DNA from: Pantoea sp. CCBC3-3-1
GTDB taxonomy: Bacteria; Pseudomonadota; Gammaproteobacteria; Enterobacterales; Enterobacteriaceae
Reading direction: 5' to 3'
Assembly (NCBI RefSeq): GCF_007981265.1
Contig: NZ_CP034363.1
Location: forward strand, 744,001 to 808,000
Length of the DNA: 64,000 bases
Part shown: positions 42,653 through 51,521 of the stretch, one piece after another
Numbering within the stretch: the stretch's first letter is position 1
Layout: the number at the start of each line of letters is the position of its first letter
The notes under the pieces: generated by a model
Database searches by the model: none
The model's input: the letters and a program-made list of their open reading frames with translations, nothing else
Told to the model about the DNA's origin: nothing
Program-made: the position numbers and the translations under genes

Positions 42653-43483
42653 TTATTCCTCTACCGACCGTTCCCGGTTGGAGGGCTGAATAAACCACGC
42701 TTTATCTTCCCAGCGCAGCATGGTCAACGTACCGCCCCAGCAGCAACCGGTATCCAGTGCCAGAATGCCTTCCGGCGTGCCTTTTCCTTCCAGTGAAGCC
42801 CAGTGACCAAACACAATGGTGTAATCACGGGAAACCGGGCCGGGGATTTTAAACCAGGGCTTTAGCGGCGGCGGGGCAGAGTCTGGTGTATCTTTGCAGA
42901 TCATATCCAGCTGGCCGTTAGGGAAGCAATACCGCATTCTGGTCAGCGCGTTGGTGCTGAAGCGCAAACGGGCCAGCCCGCTGAGTTCTGGCGTCCAGTT
43001 ATTGGGCATATCGCCATACATAGCGTTAAGAAACAGCGGATAGGTATCGCTGGAGAGCACGGCTTCCACTTCACGAGCACAGCTTTGCGCCGTTTCGATA
43101 TCCCACTGCGGGGTGATCCCGGCATGGGCCATCACCAACTTTTTCTCTTCATCAACCTGCAACAGCGGCTGACGACGAAGCCAGTTAATCAGCTCATCCG
43201 CGTCTTCGGCTTCCAACAGCGGCGTAATTCGGTCTTTAGGTTTGTTACGGCTAATCCCGGCGAAAACGGCCAGCAGATGCAAATCATGATTGCCTAATAC
43301 CACCTTAACCGCATCACCGAGAGAGCGAACGAAGCGTAAAACTTCCAGCGAGCCGGGACCCCGCGCTACTAAATCGCCGGTTAACCACAGGGTGTCCTGA
43401 GCGGGGTCGAAAGCAACCTGCGCCAGCAAAGATTGCAGTTCATCGTAGCAACCATGAATATCGCCGATTAGATAAGTGCTCAT
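42653..43483 (-). CDS. apaH: Bis(5'-nucleosyl)-tetraphosphatase, symmetrical
   Basis: Hydrolyses Ap4A to two ADP and can remove Np4 caps from RNA. Metallophosphoesterase motifs are [13 protein letters not shown] (residues 4-16), [29 protein letters not shown] and [11 protein letters not shown]. The ATG at 43483 gives 276 residues (E. coli 280). It is the last gene of the surA-pdxA-rsmA-apaG-apaH operon. Confidence 0.97.
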   Translation of the reverse strand: MSTYLIGDIHGCYDELQSLLAQVAFDPAQDTLWLTGDLVARGPGSLEVLRFVRSLGDAVKVVLGNHDLHLLAVFAGISRNKPKDRITPLLEAEDADELINWLRRQPLLQVDEEKKLVMAHAGITPQWDIETAQSCAREVEAVLSSDTYPLFLNAMYGDMPNNWTPELSGLARLRFSTNALTRMRYCFPNGQLDMICKDTPDSAPPPLKPWFKIPGPVSRDYTIVFGHWASLEGKGTPEGILALDTGCCWGGTLTMLRWEDKAWFIQPSNRERSVEE

Positions 43484-43537
43484 AAACCTGTCCAGCCATA
43501 TGCGGTGCGGCGGCAGGGCTTTGCACCGCAATCAGAA

Positions 43538-43915
43538 TTAATGGATTTGAGTGGGGATTGCCAGGCGGAACACCGGGATCTCTACACGGAAGGCTTCGCC
43601 CTCGCTGTCGATCATCTCATAGTGTCCCTGCATGGTGCCCATCGGCGTTTCGAGAACGGCACCGCTGGTGTACTGAAACTCGTTTCCGGGCTGAATAAGC
43701 GGCTGTTCGCCCACCACGCCTTCACCCTGAACTTCAGTTTCGCGGCCGTTGCCGTTGGTAATGAGCCAGTAACGGCCAAGCAGCTGAGCAGCGGTACGCC
43801 CCAAATTGCGGATTGTAATGGTGTAAGCAAAAACGTAGCGCTCCTCTTCAGGATCCGACTGCGACGCAATATAAACGCTCTGCACATTAATACTAACCCG
43901 GGGCGTATCGGTCAT
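43538..43915 (-). CDS. apaG: ApaG protein (Co2+/Mg2+ efflux-associated)
   Basis: A 125-residue DUF525 beta-sandwich protein linked genetically to cobalt and magnesium resistance; its biochemical role is unknown. It shows [32 protein letters not shown] and [14 protein letters not shown] [17 protein letters not shown]. The start is 3 bp after the rsmA stop on the minus strand, so translation is likely coupled. Confidence 0.96.
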   Translation of the reverse strand: MTDTPRVSINVQSVYIASQSDPEEERYVFAYTITIRNLGRTAAQLLGRYWLITNGNGRETEVQGEGVVGEQPLIQPGNEFQYTSGAVLETPMGTMQGHYEMIDSEGEAFRVEIPVFRLAIPTQIH

Positions 43916-43918
43916 TGC

Positions 43919-44746
43919 TTAGTTCTCCTGCTGCTGAACCTGAGGATGCTCGCTCAGCCAGTTAGCCAGCTGGCAGTACTGCGCCACTGAGATATTTTCC
44001 GCACGCAGCGTTGGATCGATATTCATCTGCTGCAAAACTTCAAGCGTGAAGAGATGACCAAGGCTGTTACGTAGCGTTTTACGGCGCTTACCGAAAGCTT
44101 CGGTGGTGATTCGGCTGAGTAAGCGAATATCTTTAACCGGATGCGGGATCGTCGAATGAGGGATCAAACGCACCACGGCGGAATCCACTTTTGGTGCCGG
44201 GGTGAAGGATTCCGGCGGGACTTCCAGCACCGGGATCACCTGGCAGTAATACTGTGCCATCACCGTCAGCCGACCATACGCCTTGCTGCCAGGCCCGGCA
44301 ACCAGGCGATTGACCACCTCTTTTTGCAACATAAAGTGCATATCGCGAATCGCATCAGTATAGCTGAAAAGGTGGAACATCAACGGGGTAGAGATGTTGT
44401 AGGGCAGGTTGCCGAAGACGCGCAGAGACTGGCCTTTTTCACGGGCGTACTCGGCGAAATTAAAGGTCATGGCATCCTGCTGGAAGATCGTCAGCTTAGG
44501 CCCAAGGAAAGGATGGGTCTGCAGACGAGCCGCCAGGTCGCGGTCAAGTTCGATGACCGTCATGGCATCCAGACGTTCGCCAACCGGTTCGGTTAACGCG
44601 CCGAGGCCTGGGCCGATCTCGACAACCGCCTCGCCTGCCTGTGGATGGATAGCGGAGACGATGCTGTCGATAATGTACTGGTCGTTCAGGAAGTTCTGTC
44701 CGAAACGTTTGCGGGCGAAATGGCCCTGATGGACGCGATTATTCAT
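43919..44746 (-). CDS. rsmA: 16S rRNA dimethyladenosine transferase RsmA (KsgA)
   Basis: Dimethylates A1518 and A1519 in the 3' helix of 16S rRNA, a late 30S assembly checkpoint. It shows [11 protein letters not shown] at the start, the SAM motif [13 protein letters not shown] (about residue 43) and the catalytic NLPYNIST motif (about 113). It is 275 residues (E. coli 273). It overlaps the pdxA stop by 8 bp. Confidence 0.98.
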   Translation of the reverse strand: MNNRVHQGHFARKRFGQNFLNDQYIIDSIVSAIHPQAGEAVVEIGPGLGALTEPVGERLDAMTVIELDRDLAARLQTHPFLGPKLTIFQQDAMTFNFAEYAREKGQSLRVFGNLPYNISTPLMFHLFSYTDAIRDMHFMLQKEVVNRLVAGPGSKAYGRLTVMAQYYCQVIPVLEVPPESFTPAPKVDSAVVRLIPHSTIPHPVKDIRLLSRITTEAFGKRRKTLRNSLGHLFTLEVLQQMNIDPTLRAENISVAQYCQLANWLSEHPQVQQQEN

Positions 44747-45731
44747 TACTGCTCTTAATCATGGTAATGGCGAGGTTAAGCGCCGTAATAAAGCTGCCCG
44801 CATCCGCGTCACCCTGGCCTGCCAGCTCTAAGGCTGTGCCATGATCGACGGAGGTACGGATAAAGGGCAGGCCAAGGGTGATATTCACCGCACGACCAAA
44901 TCCCTGATATTTTAGCACCGGCAGGCCCTGGTCGTGATACATCGCCAGGACTGCATCGGCATGCTGTAAATATTTGGGCTGAAACAGCGTATCTGCCGGC
45001 AGCGGGCCGGTCAGCTGCATCCCCTGGCGTCGGAGTTCATCCAGCGCAGGGATAATGACATCGATCTCTTCACGTCCCATGTGTCCGCCTTCACCTGCAT
45101 GCGGATTCAGGCCACAGACAAAAATATGCGGCTGGGCCAGACCAAATTTGCTTTGCAGATCGGCGTGAAGAATATTGATCACTTCGTGCAGGCTGTCGCG
45201 AGTGATGGCGGCAGAGACATCTTTAAGCGGCAGATGCGTGGTCGCCAGCGCGACTCTCAGCTCTTCCGTTGCCAGCATCATCACCACGCGTGAGCACATT
45301 GCCCGCTCCGCGAAGAACTCAGTATGCCCGCTGAAAAAGATGCCCGCATCATTAATTACGCCTTTATGCACCGGACCGGTAATCAGCGCGGCAAATTCAC
45401 CATTAAGGCAACCGTCACAGGCACGCGCCAGCGTTTCCAGCACGTAATGACTGTTGGCCACGCAGAGTTCGCCAGCCTTAACCGGCTGTGGCGTAATCAC
45501 CGGCAATACCGTCAGCGTTCCCGCAGCCTGTGGCTGTGCGGCTACGCCCGGCTGGTATTCTCGTAGCGTCAAGGGTAAACCCAGCTTTGCCGCACGCTGG
45601 CGCAGCAAAGCTGGATCGGCACAGACGACCAGTTCAACTGGCCAGTCGCGCTGGGCCAGTTGCAGGGTGACATCAGGACCAATCCCGGCGGGTTCGCCGG
45701 GAGTGATCGCCACGCGCAGGTTACTGAGCAT
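44739..45731 (-). CDS. pdxA: 4-hydroxythreonine-4-phosphate dehydrogenase
   Basis: NAD-dependent enzyme of the DXP-dependent pyridoxal phosphate pathway. Signatures: [22 protein letters not shown], the metal-binding His in [29 protein letters not shown] and [16 protein letters not shown]. The ATG at 45731 (330 residues) is preferred over 45737 because [14 protein letters not shown] aligns exactly with E. coli MVKTQRVVITPGEP and GGA is properly spaced. It overlaps surA by 11 bp. Confidence 0.97.
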   Translation of the reverse strand: MLSNLRVAITPGEPAGIGPDVTLQLAQRDWPVELVVCADPALLRQRAAKLGLPLTLREYQPGVAAQPQAAGTLTVLPVITPQPVKAGELCVANSHYVLETLARACDGCLNGEFAALITGPVHKGVINDAGIFFSGHTEFFAERAMCSRVVMMLATEELRVALATTHLPLKDVSAAITRDSLHEVINILHADLQSKFGLAQPHIFVCGLNPHAGEGGHMGREEIDVIIPALDELRRQGMQLTGPLPADTLFQPKYLQHADAVLAMYHDQGLPVLKYQGFGRAVNITLGLPFIRTSVDHGTALELAGQGDADAGSFITALNLAITMIKSSNE

Positions 45732-47016
45732 TGGCATCCAGAATTTTCACGTAGGCTGAAGCACGTTGTTCCTGCATCCAGGTCTGTGCTTCTTCAGCAA
45801 ATTTACGGTTGAACAGCAGACGGTAAGCGCGTTCTTTCTGCGCGGCATCCGTTTTATCAACCTGACGGGTATCCATCAGCTGAATCAAATGCCAGCCGAA
45901 AGAAGAGTGAACCGGCGTGCTCAATTGCCCCTTCTTCAATTTCAACAGCGCGTCGCGGAAAGCGGGATCGAAGACTTCCGGAGAGCTCCAGCCCAGATCG
46001 CCGCCCTGATTGGCTGAACCAGGATCCTGTGAAAGCTGTTTAGCTGCCTGAGCAAAGCTGGTTTTACCGCTGTTGATATCCGCCGCAACCTGTTCCAGCT
46101 TCTGGCGCGCCTGGGCGTCAGTCATCACTGGTGAAGGCTTCAGCAGAATATGGCGGGCATGCACTTCAGTCACCGAAATGCTCTGGTTATCGCCACGAAC
46201 ATCATTCACTTTCAGGATGTGGAAGCCGACGCCGGAACGGATTGGGCCAATGATATCGCCTTTTTTCGCCGTCACCAGCGACTGTGCGAACAGTGAAGGC
46301 AGTTCCTGAATCCGGCCCCAGCCCATGTTGCCGCCTTTCAGCGCCTGAGGATCGGCGGAGTAGGTGATTGCCAGCTTACCGAAATCGGCACCGCCTTTGG
46401 CCTCGCCTGCCAGCTGTTTCGCCAGGGTTTCCTGATCGTCAACCTGCTGCTGGGTTGGATTTTCCGGCAGCGGGAGCAGGATGTGGCTGAGGTTCAGCTC
46501 AGTCGAAGCGGTGTTTTGAGAAGAAACCTGTTTCGCCAGCGAATCCACTTCCTGCGGAAGAATGGTCACACGACGACGGACTTCGTTATTGCGCACTTCG
46601 GCAATGGTCATCTCTTTGCGGATCTGCTCGCGATAAGTTGCGTAGTTCATGCCGTCGTAAGCCAGGCGGCTACGCAGCTGATCCACGCTCATTTTGTTTT
46701 GCGCAGCAATGTTGGCAATCGCCTGATCCAGCTGTGCATCTGAAATCTGGATGCCCGCCTGTTTTGCCATTTGCAGCAGAATGTTATCCATCACCAGACG
46801 TTCAATGATCTGATGGCGTAACGTTCTGTCATCCGGCAGCTGCTGACCAGCCTGATGAGCCTGACCTTTTACCGACTGCATCATGCCGTCGACGTCACTT
46901 TCTAACACCACGCCGTTATTCACGACGGCGGCGACTTTATCAACAACTTGCGGTGCTGCAAACGCGGTGCTGGCTGTCAGCGCTGCACCGAGGATCAGCA
47001 TTCTCCAGTTCTTCAT
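45721..47016 (-). CDS. surA: Periplasmic chaperone / peptidyl-prolyl isomerase SurA
   Basis: Main periplasmic chaperone for outer-membrane proteins. A signal peptide ([22 protein letters not shown]) precedes the N-domain ([39 protein letters not shown]), two parvulin domains (about 175-280 and 285-385; [26 protein letters not shown]) and the C-terminal helix. It is 431 residues (E. coli 428). It lies downstream of lptD, one of its best-known substrates. Confidence 0.98.
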   Translation of the reverse strand: MKNWRMLILGAALTASTAFAAPQVVDKVAAVVNNGVVLESDVDGMMQSVKGQAHQAGQQLPDDRTLRHQIIERLVMDNILLQMAKQAGIQISDAQLDQAIANIAAQNKMSVDQLRSRLAYDGMNYATYREQIRKEMTIAEVRNNEVRRRVTILPQEVDSLAKQVSSQNTASTELNLSHILLPLPENPTQQQVDDQETLAKQLAGEAKGGADFGKLAITYSADPQALKGGNMGWGRIQELPSLFAQSLVTAKKGDIIGPIRSGVGFHILKVNDVRGDNQSISVTEVHARHILLKPSPVMTDAQARQKLEQVAADINSGKTSFAQAAKQLSQDPGSANQGGDLGWSSPEVFDPAFRDALLKLKKGQLSTPVHSSFGWHLIQLMDTRQVDKTDAAQKERAYRLLFNRKFAEEAQTWMQEQRASAYVKILDANAQ

Positions 47017-47068
47017 ACTTTTTCCATTCTTCTATCCGCACTGCGGGTTTGCATACTAAATCACAACA

Positions 47069-49429
47069 TCAGAAAGAGCGCTGATAAGGCAGAATGCCCT
47101 GACGCAGCATCTGGCCGGTGCCCAGGTTGTAAGTTGGGCTCAGGCCGCGTAGCTCAATGTTGAACGAGATTTTGTTATCGTACTTACTGCTGTCGTTTTC
47201 CCAGCTGGATATTTTACGCTCGTACCCCAGGCGAATGGCATAACAGCAGGAGCTGTACTGCACGCCGAGTAACTGATCGGCCGGCTGCTTCGCTTTCGTA
47301 TCGTAATACCAGGCACCCACAACTGACCAGGCATCAGCAATCGGCCAGCTTGCCGTTGTACCCACCTGTGAGATCCCCTGCTGATAGCCAGGGTTAGTGA
47401 TCTGGCTTAGCGTCTGCTGAATATATTCCGGGCTGGTATAGCGGTAGTTCAACTGCACCATCCGGTCTGCATCACGACGGTATTCCAGTATGGCATTACC
47501 TTGTGAAACGTCATTGAGGCTGGTGTCATACTGCACACCGCCACGCGCTCCCCAACGGTCGCTAATCTTCCAGTAGGTATCACCTGCCCATACCAGACTG
47601 CCACGATCGTCACTGTCTGCGTTCTCCAGTCCGGTACGAGACGGGGTAAACGAGTAGATTTGACCAATGGAAGCGTTAAAACGTTCAACCAGATCGTTAT
47701 CAAATATTCGGGTAGTGACGCCGGTGGTCACCTGATTGGCAGAAGCAATGCGATCCAGGCCGCTATAAGTGCGGTCACGGAACAGGCCGGTGTAATCACT
47801 TTGCAGCAGCGTGGAGTCATAAGCCCGGATAGTGCTCTGGTCACGATAAGGAATGTAGAGGTACTGCATACGCGGTTCCAGCGTTTGCGTGTAGCCCTCT
47901 GCCCAATTCATGTCGCGATCGAATACCATCTTGCCGTCAACTTTGAACTGCGGCATTACGCGGTTCACGCTGCTTTTCAGCTGGTTGACCTTGGTGGTAT
48001 CAACGTTTTCGTTCCAGTATTCGATGTCATCCTGCTGGTAATGCGTCGCCAGCAGTTTCGCTTCGGTATTCAGGCTGCCCCAACCGTTAGAAAGCGGCAG
48101 GTTGATCGTGGGCTCCAGGTGCAGACGCGTCGCATCCGGGTATTCTTCATTAACGTTGGTAAACTTCACCGCCTGTGCATACAGATGGGTGTCGAATGGA
48201 CCCACGTCGTTCTGATAATAGTTAAAGTCAAACTGCGGTTCGGCGCGATAAACGTCGTTATTGGTTTGGGTGGAGAAAATCTGGAACTGCTTAGTCGACA
48301 GCGTGGCATCCCAGTTTTTCTCAGCGTAGCCCACGCTAAATTTCTGCGTCACATAACCGTCGGTTGAGTTAGCGTACGGCGAATCCAGGTCGGTGAAGTA
48401 GTAAACATCACTGACTTTGGTGTAGTCGGCGTTAAAGCGCCAGTTCTGATCGTAGACGCCCGAATGCCGCCAGAAGAACAACCAGCGATTGGAATCTTTG
48501 TCGTCGGAAAGATTACGAGCCGCCGCATCTTTGTTGTACTGATCGTCGGTTGGCAGGTAGTCGAATTCCATCAGGCCCACACCGGCTTTGGTCAGGTAGC
48601 GGAATTCATTCTGCCACTGCATGCCACGCTTGCTCATATAGTGTGGCGTAATGGTGGCGTCGGCCTGCGGCGCGATGTTCCAGTAGTAGGGCAGAATAAA
48701 TTCAAAGCCGTTGGAACTGCCATATTTAGCGTTAGGGATCAGGAAACCGGAACGGCGTTTGTCGCCGATAGGCAACTGCAAATAGGGGCTGTAAAGCACC
48801 GGAACCGCGCCAATTTTAAAGCGGGCATTCCAGATTTCAGCAACCTGTTCTTCGCGATCCTGAATCACTTCTGTACCCGCCACGCTCCAGCTATTGTCGC
48901 CAGGAAGACAGGAAGTGAAGGTACCATTTTCCAAAATGGTATAGCGATTTTGCCCGCGCAGCTTCATCTGATCGCCGCTACCACGTCCCTGACGGCCAAC
49001 CATTTGGTAGGTGCCATTCCAGACGTTGGTGTCTTTGGTGTTCAGATTGGACCAGGCTTTCGGACCTTTCAGGATGACCTGATTGTCGTCATAGTGCACA
49101 TTACCTAACGCGTCGACGGTGCGTACCGGCGTCGGCTGGCCCTGCTGCGGCTTCTGGTGCAGCTGCACTTCGTCAGACAGCATGCGGCTGTTGCCCTGCT
49201 GAATATCGACGTTGCCGCTAAACACCGCATCATCCGGGTAGTTGCCTTTAGCCTGATCCGCATTAATCGTTACCGGCAGGTTATTGGTGTCTTTGCCCTG
49301 AACCAGAGGACGGTTATAGCTTGGTACGCCCAGCATACATTGCGATGCGAGGTCGTCGGCCAGACCTTGCTGGCTGTAAAGCGCTGAACCGATAAGCGTG
49401 GCCAGCAAAGTAGGTAGTCGTTTTTTCAT
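47069..49429 (-). CDS. lptD: LPS-assembly outer membrane protein LptD
   Basis: Outer-membrane beta-barrel that with LptE inserts lipopolysaccharide into the outer leaflet. Signal peptide [20 protein letters not shown] is processed before DDLASQC, giving the first disulfide Cys. An N-terminal OstA/beta-jellyroll domain ([20 protein letters not shown]) precedes the C-terminal barrel, which includes the paired Cys of [18 protein letters not shown]. The ATG at 49429 gives 786 residues (E. coli 784); the open frame extends 12 codons upstream without signal-like sequence. Confidence 0.97.
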   Translation of the reverse strand: MKKRLPTLLATLIGSALYSQQGLADDLASQCMLGVPSYNRPLVQGKDTNNLPVTINADQAKGNYPDDAVFSGNVDIQQGNSRMLSDEVQLHQKPQQGQPTPVRTVDALGNVHYDDNQVILKGPKAWSNLNTKDTNVWNGTYQMVGRQGRGSGDQMKLRGQNRYTILENGTFTSCLPGDNSWSVAGTEVIQDREEQVAEIWNARFKIGAVPVLYSPYLQLPIGDKRRSGFLIPNAKYGSSNGFEFILPYYWNIAPQADATITPHYMSKRGMQWQNEFRYLTKAGVGLMEFDYLPTDDQYNKDAAARNLSDDKDSNRWLFFWRHSGVYDQNWRFNADYTKVSDVYYFTDLDSPYANSTDGYVTQKFSVGYAEKNWDATLSTKQFQIFSTQTNNDVYRAEPQFDFNYYQNDVGPFDTHLYAQAVKFTNVNEEYPDATRLHLEPTINLPLSNGWGSLNTEAKLLATHYQQDDIEYWNENVDTTKVNQLKSSVNRVMPQFKVDGKMVFDRDMNWAEGYTQTLEPRMQYLYIPYRDQSTIRAYDSTLLQSDYTGLFRDRTYSGLDRIASANQVTTGVTTRIFDNDLVERFNASIGQIYSFTPSRTGLENADSDDRGSLVWAGDTYWKISDRWGARGGVQYDTSLNDVSQGNAILEYRRDADRMVQLNYRYTSPEYIQQTLSQITNPGYQQGISQVGTTASWPIADAWSVVGAWYYDTKAKQPADQLLGVQYSSCCYAIRLGYERKISSWENDSSKYDNKISFNIELRGLSPTYNLGTGQMLRQGILPYQRSF

Positions 49430-49667
49430 ACGCGGTATCGAAAATTCCGTGATAGCAGGCATCATGCCGACAAACGGTCAGAGACTAACGTACTCAACTG
49501 CGTTGCGCTAGTGTTATACCCTGCATCTTACAAATTACAGCGGTGCTGTAAGGTGAAAGCGGCAGTGCTTGCTCTGGTTGTTTGACCGCGTTGCCGTTAG
49601 GCTCTGAGATAAATGACGGGTATGATAATGCAATTTCTGGGCTTCAGCATGGCGAATTGAGGAGTAT

Positions 49668-50492
49668 ATGCGCTATTGGGGAAAAGTAATCGGGCTTGTG
49701 CTGGGTTTGTTAAGCGGCATCGGCTTTTGGGGAATAGCATTTGGCCTGCTGATTGGTCATCTGGTTGATAAGGCGCAGGCGGTCAGAGGACAGGGCTATT
49801 TCGCCAATCAGCAGACCCGACAGACGCTGTTTTTCCGCACCACCTTTCAGGTTATGGGGCATCTGACCAAATCGAAAGGGCGCGTTACGGATGCGGATAT
49901 TCAGATGGCTTCCCTGCTGATGGATCGCATGCAGCTGCATGGTGAAGCCAGAACGTCGGCGCAGCGTGCCTTTCGCGAAGGAAAAGAGGGAGACTACCCG
50001 CTGCGTACTAAACTGCGTGAATTGCGTAGCGCCTGCTTTGGCCGTTTTGACCTGATTAGGATGTTTCTGGAAATTCAAATCCAGGCGGCCTTTGCTGATG
50101 GATCGCTTCATCCTAATGAGCGTCAGGTGCTGTATGTGATCGCAGAGGAGCTGGGTATTTCGCATAACCAGTTCGATCAGTTTCTGCGCATGATGGAAGG
50201 CGGTCAGCAGTTTGGCGGCGGCGGTCACTATCAGGGCGCGGGTTCGCAGGGTGGTTTTCAATCCGCTCAGCGTGGGCCGACGCTGGAAGATGCCTGTAGC
50301 GTACTGGGCGTAAAAAGCAGCGATGAGCCAGCGGTTATAAAACGGGCCTACCGTAAGCTAATGAGCGAGCATCATCCTGATAAGCTGGTGGCGAAAGGCT
50401 TACCGCCACAGATGATGGAAATGGCGAAGCAGAAAGCGCAGGAAATCCAGGCTGCTTACGATCTGATTAAGCGGGAAAAAGGCTTTAAATAA
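49668..50492 (+). CDS. djlA: Membrane-anchored DnaJ-like co-chaperone DjlA
   Basis: Type III J-protein with an N-terminal membrane anchor ([22 protein letters not shown] and onward to residue 30), a central TerB-like helical domain ([29 protein letters not shown]) and a C-terminal J domain with the HPD motif in [13 protein letters not shown]. It works with DnaK; in E. coli its overexpression induces the Rcs capsule response. It is 274 residues (E. coli 271). A strong GAGGAG precedes the ATG. It is divergent from lptD. Confidence 0.97.
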   Translation: MRYWGKVIGLVLGLLSGIGFWGIAFGLLIGHLVDKAQAVRGQGYFANQQTRQTLFFRTTFQVMGHLTKSKGRVTDADIQMASLLMDRMQLHGEARTSAQRAFREGKEGDYPLRTKLRELRSACFGRFDLIRMFLEIQIQAAFADGSLHPNERQVLYVIAEELGISHNQFDQFLRMMEGGQQFGGGGHYQGAGSQGGFQSAQRGPTLEDACSVLGVKSSDEPAVIKRAYRKLMSEHHPDKLVAKGLPPQMMEMAKQKAQEIQAAYDLIKREKGFK

Positions 50493-50694
50493 GCATTATC
50501 CGGCCGGTGGTGCGTTGCTCACCGGCTGGATAGCTTAGCGTAATCAACAGAGTTATTTTATTTATAGTCAAGTGCTAACCTGCAACGGGTTTATTGAATA
50601 TTTAAAATTATCGCATGATTAACCTAAAGGCTGCGATAAATAAAACTACTGTCATCATGATAAATTATCAATAATTTTTACTCCGGTTGATAAT

Positions 50695-50720
50695 AATGAG
50701 GCTTTAGAGGCCTCATTGTT
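50695..50720 (+). terminator. Terminator-like hairpin upstream of the cut operon
   Basis: AATGAGGC (50695-50702) pairs with GCCTCATT (50710-50717) with a 7-nt loop, followed by GTTT. It may insulate the accessory operon from djlA read-through, or it may be the original djlA terminator. Confidence 0.6.
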
Positions 50721-50729
50721 TATGCTGGA

Positions 50730-50806
50730 TTGACAGAGATCCAGATACACTGATACAGAACAGAACGTTTTTATTTTTAAATTCTGAATGTTAATTATCT
50801 GTATCA
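50730..50806 (+). promoter_or_regulatory. Candidate promoter and inverted-repeat operator of the SMR-cutC-cutD operon
   Basis: TTGACA (50730-50735) is a perfect -35. An extended -10 candidate TGaTACAGA (50751-50759) gives 18-bp spacing. The same 9-mer TGATACAGA (50751-50759) is repeated as its inverse TCTGTATCA (50798-50806), and GATACA occurs again at 50743-50748. The arms flank the presumed transcription start, as a repressor site would. No known regulator is assigned and no regulator gene is adjacent. Confidence 0.45.
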
Positions 50807-50823
50807 CACTGGTTTATTAAATT

Positions 50824-51189
50824 ATGAAAAAAGACAGGTATTCTTTATATCTCTGCATTGCCATTACCATGGAAATAGTGGCAACCACGCTGTTAGCTTT
50901 ATCGAAGGGAATGTCGATAATTTTGCCAGCAGGGCTTGCACTGGCGGCGTATGCCGTTTCCTACTTTTTCCTGACGCTTTCACTGAAGAAAATCCCTATT
51001 GGCCTTGCCTACGCACTGTGGGCCGGTGTCGGCATTGTCGCCACCTCAATCACCAACCGCGTAGTGTTCGACAAGTTGATCAGCCATGGCAGCATAATTG
51101 GCATGTTATTAATTCTTGCGGGGGTAGTGGTGATTAATCTGCTCTCTGGAAAAGACAAGCCCGCTAATTCTGTTTCAGGAGGCAGGTAA
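50824..51189 (+). CDS. SMR-family transporter subunit 1 (paired with next gene)
   Basis: A 121-residue, four-helix small multidrug resistance protein. The essential membrane Glu is in CIAITMEIVATTLLALSKGM (residue 17) and the family segment IPIGLAYALWAGVGIVATSI is present. SMR proteins exchange protons for small cations as dual-topology dimers or as heteromeric pairs. The next gene encodes a second SMR protein, so a two-gene transporter is likely. Association with a choline-lyase gene suggests it moves choline or trimethylamine-type cations; this is inference. No strong ribosome binding site is seen before the ATG. Confidence 0.88.
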   Translation: MKKDRYSLYLCIAITMEIVATTLLALSKGMSIILPAGLALAAYAVSYFFLTLSLKKIPIGLAYALWAGVGIVATSITNRVVFDKLISHGSIIGMLLILAGVVVINLLSGKDKPANSVSGGR

Positions 51190-51191
51190 TC

Positions 51192-51521
51192 ATGCTCAGT
51201 ACATTAACCGGGTTGCTGTGGCTATTTATTGCCATTGTGCTGGAGGTTGTAGCCACCAGCCTGCTGCCTAAAACCGACAGTTTTCGCCGTTGGGGCATTA
51301 CCCTTGGGGTAATGACAATTTACGCCTGCTGTTTTTATGCTTTATCAAAAGCGATTCTGGTTTTATCGGTCGGCCTTGCCTATGCCCTTTGGTGCGGTTT
51401 GGGCATTGTTATCATCAATTTGGTCGGCGTGGTTATTTATCGTAATAAAATAGATCGGCCCGCTTTTATCGGTATTTCATTAATTGTAGCTGGCTGTGTG
51501 ATAATGGGAATGTTTCAATGA
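51192..51521 (+). CDS. SMR-family transporter subunit 2
   Basis: A 109-residue SMR protein with the membrane Glu in LFIAIVLEVVATSLLPKTD (about residue 18), followed by VLSVGLAYALWCGLGIVIIN and a final segment GISLIVAGCVIMGMF. It differs from the first subunit mainly in loops and the C-terminal tail, as expected for an antiparallel heterodimer. AGGAGG lies about 10 bp upstream, at the end of subunit 1 (2-bp gap). Its stop overlaps the cutC start as ATGA (51518-51521), so it is cotranslated with the lyase. Confidence 0.88.
   Translation: MLSTLTGLLWLFIAIVLEVVATSLLPKTDSFRRWGITLGVMTIYACCFYALSKAILVLSVGLAYALWCGLGIVIINLVGVVIYRNKIDRPAFIGISLIVAGCVIMGMFQ

Larger units (their letters stand above)
50493..50823. 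other. AT-rich spacer between djlA and the cut operon
   Basis: A 331-bp non-coding stretch at the left boundary of the accessory operon. It contains a weak hairpin after djlA (GCCGGTG/CACCGGC, 50503-50526), an AT-rich stretch with no gene (50530-50690), a terminator-like hairpin and the promoter/inverted-repeat region, annotated separately. No tRNA or integrase gene marks the boundary. Confidence 0.6.

Noticed and set aside
50657..50671. TGATAAATTATCA palindrome as an FNR site for the cut operon
   Set aside because: The half-sites are separated by 5 bp rather than 4 and the outer bases do not match on the left; it is probably just AT-rich palindromic sequence.
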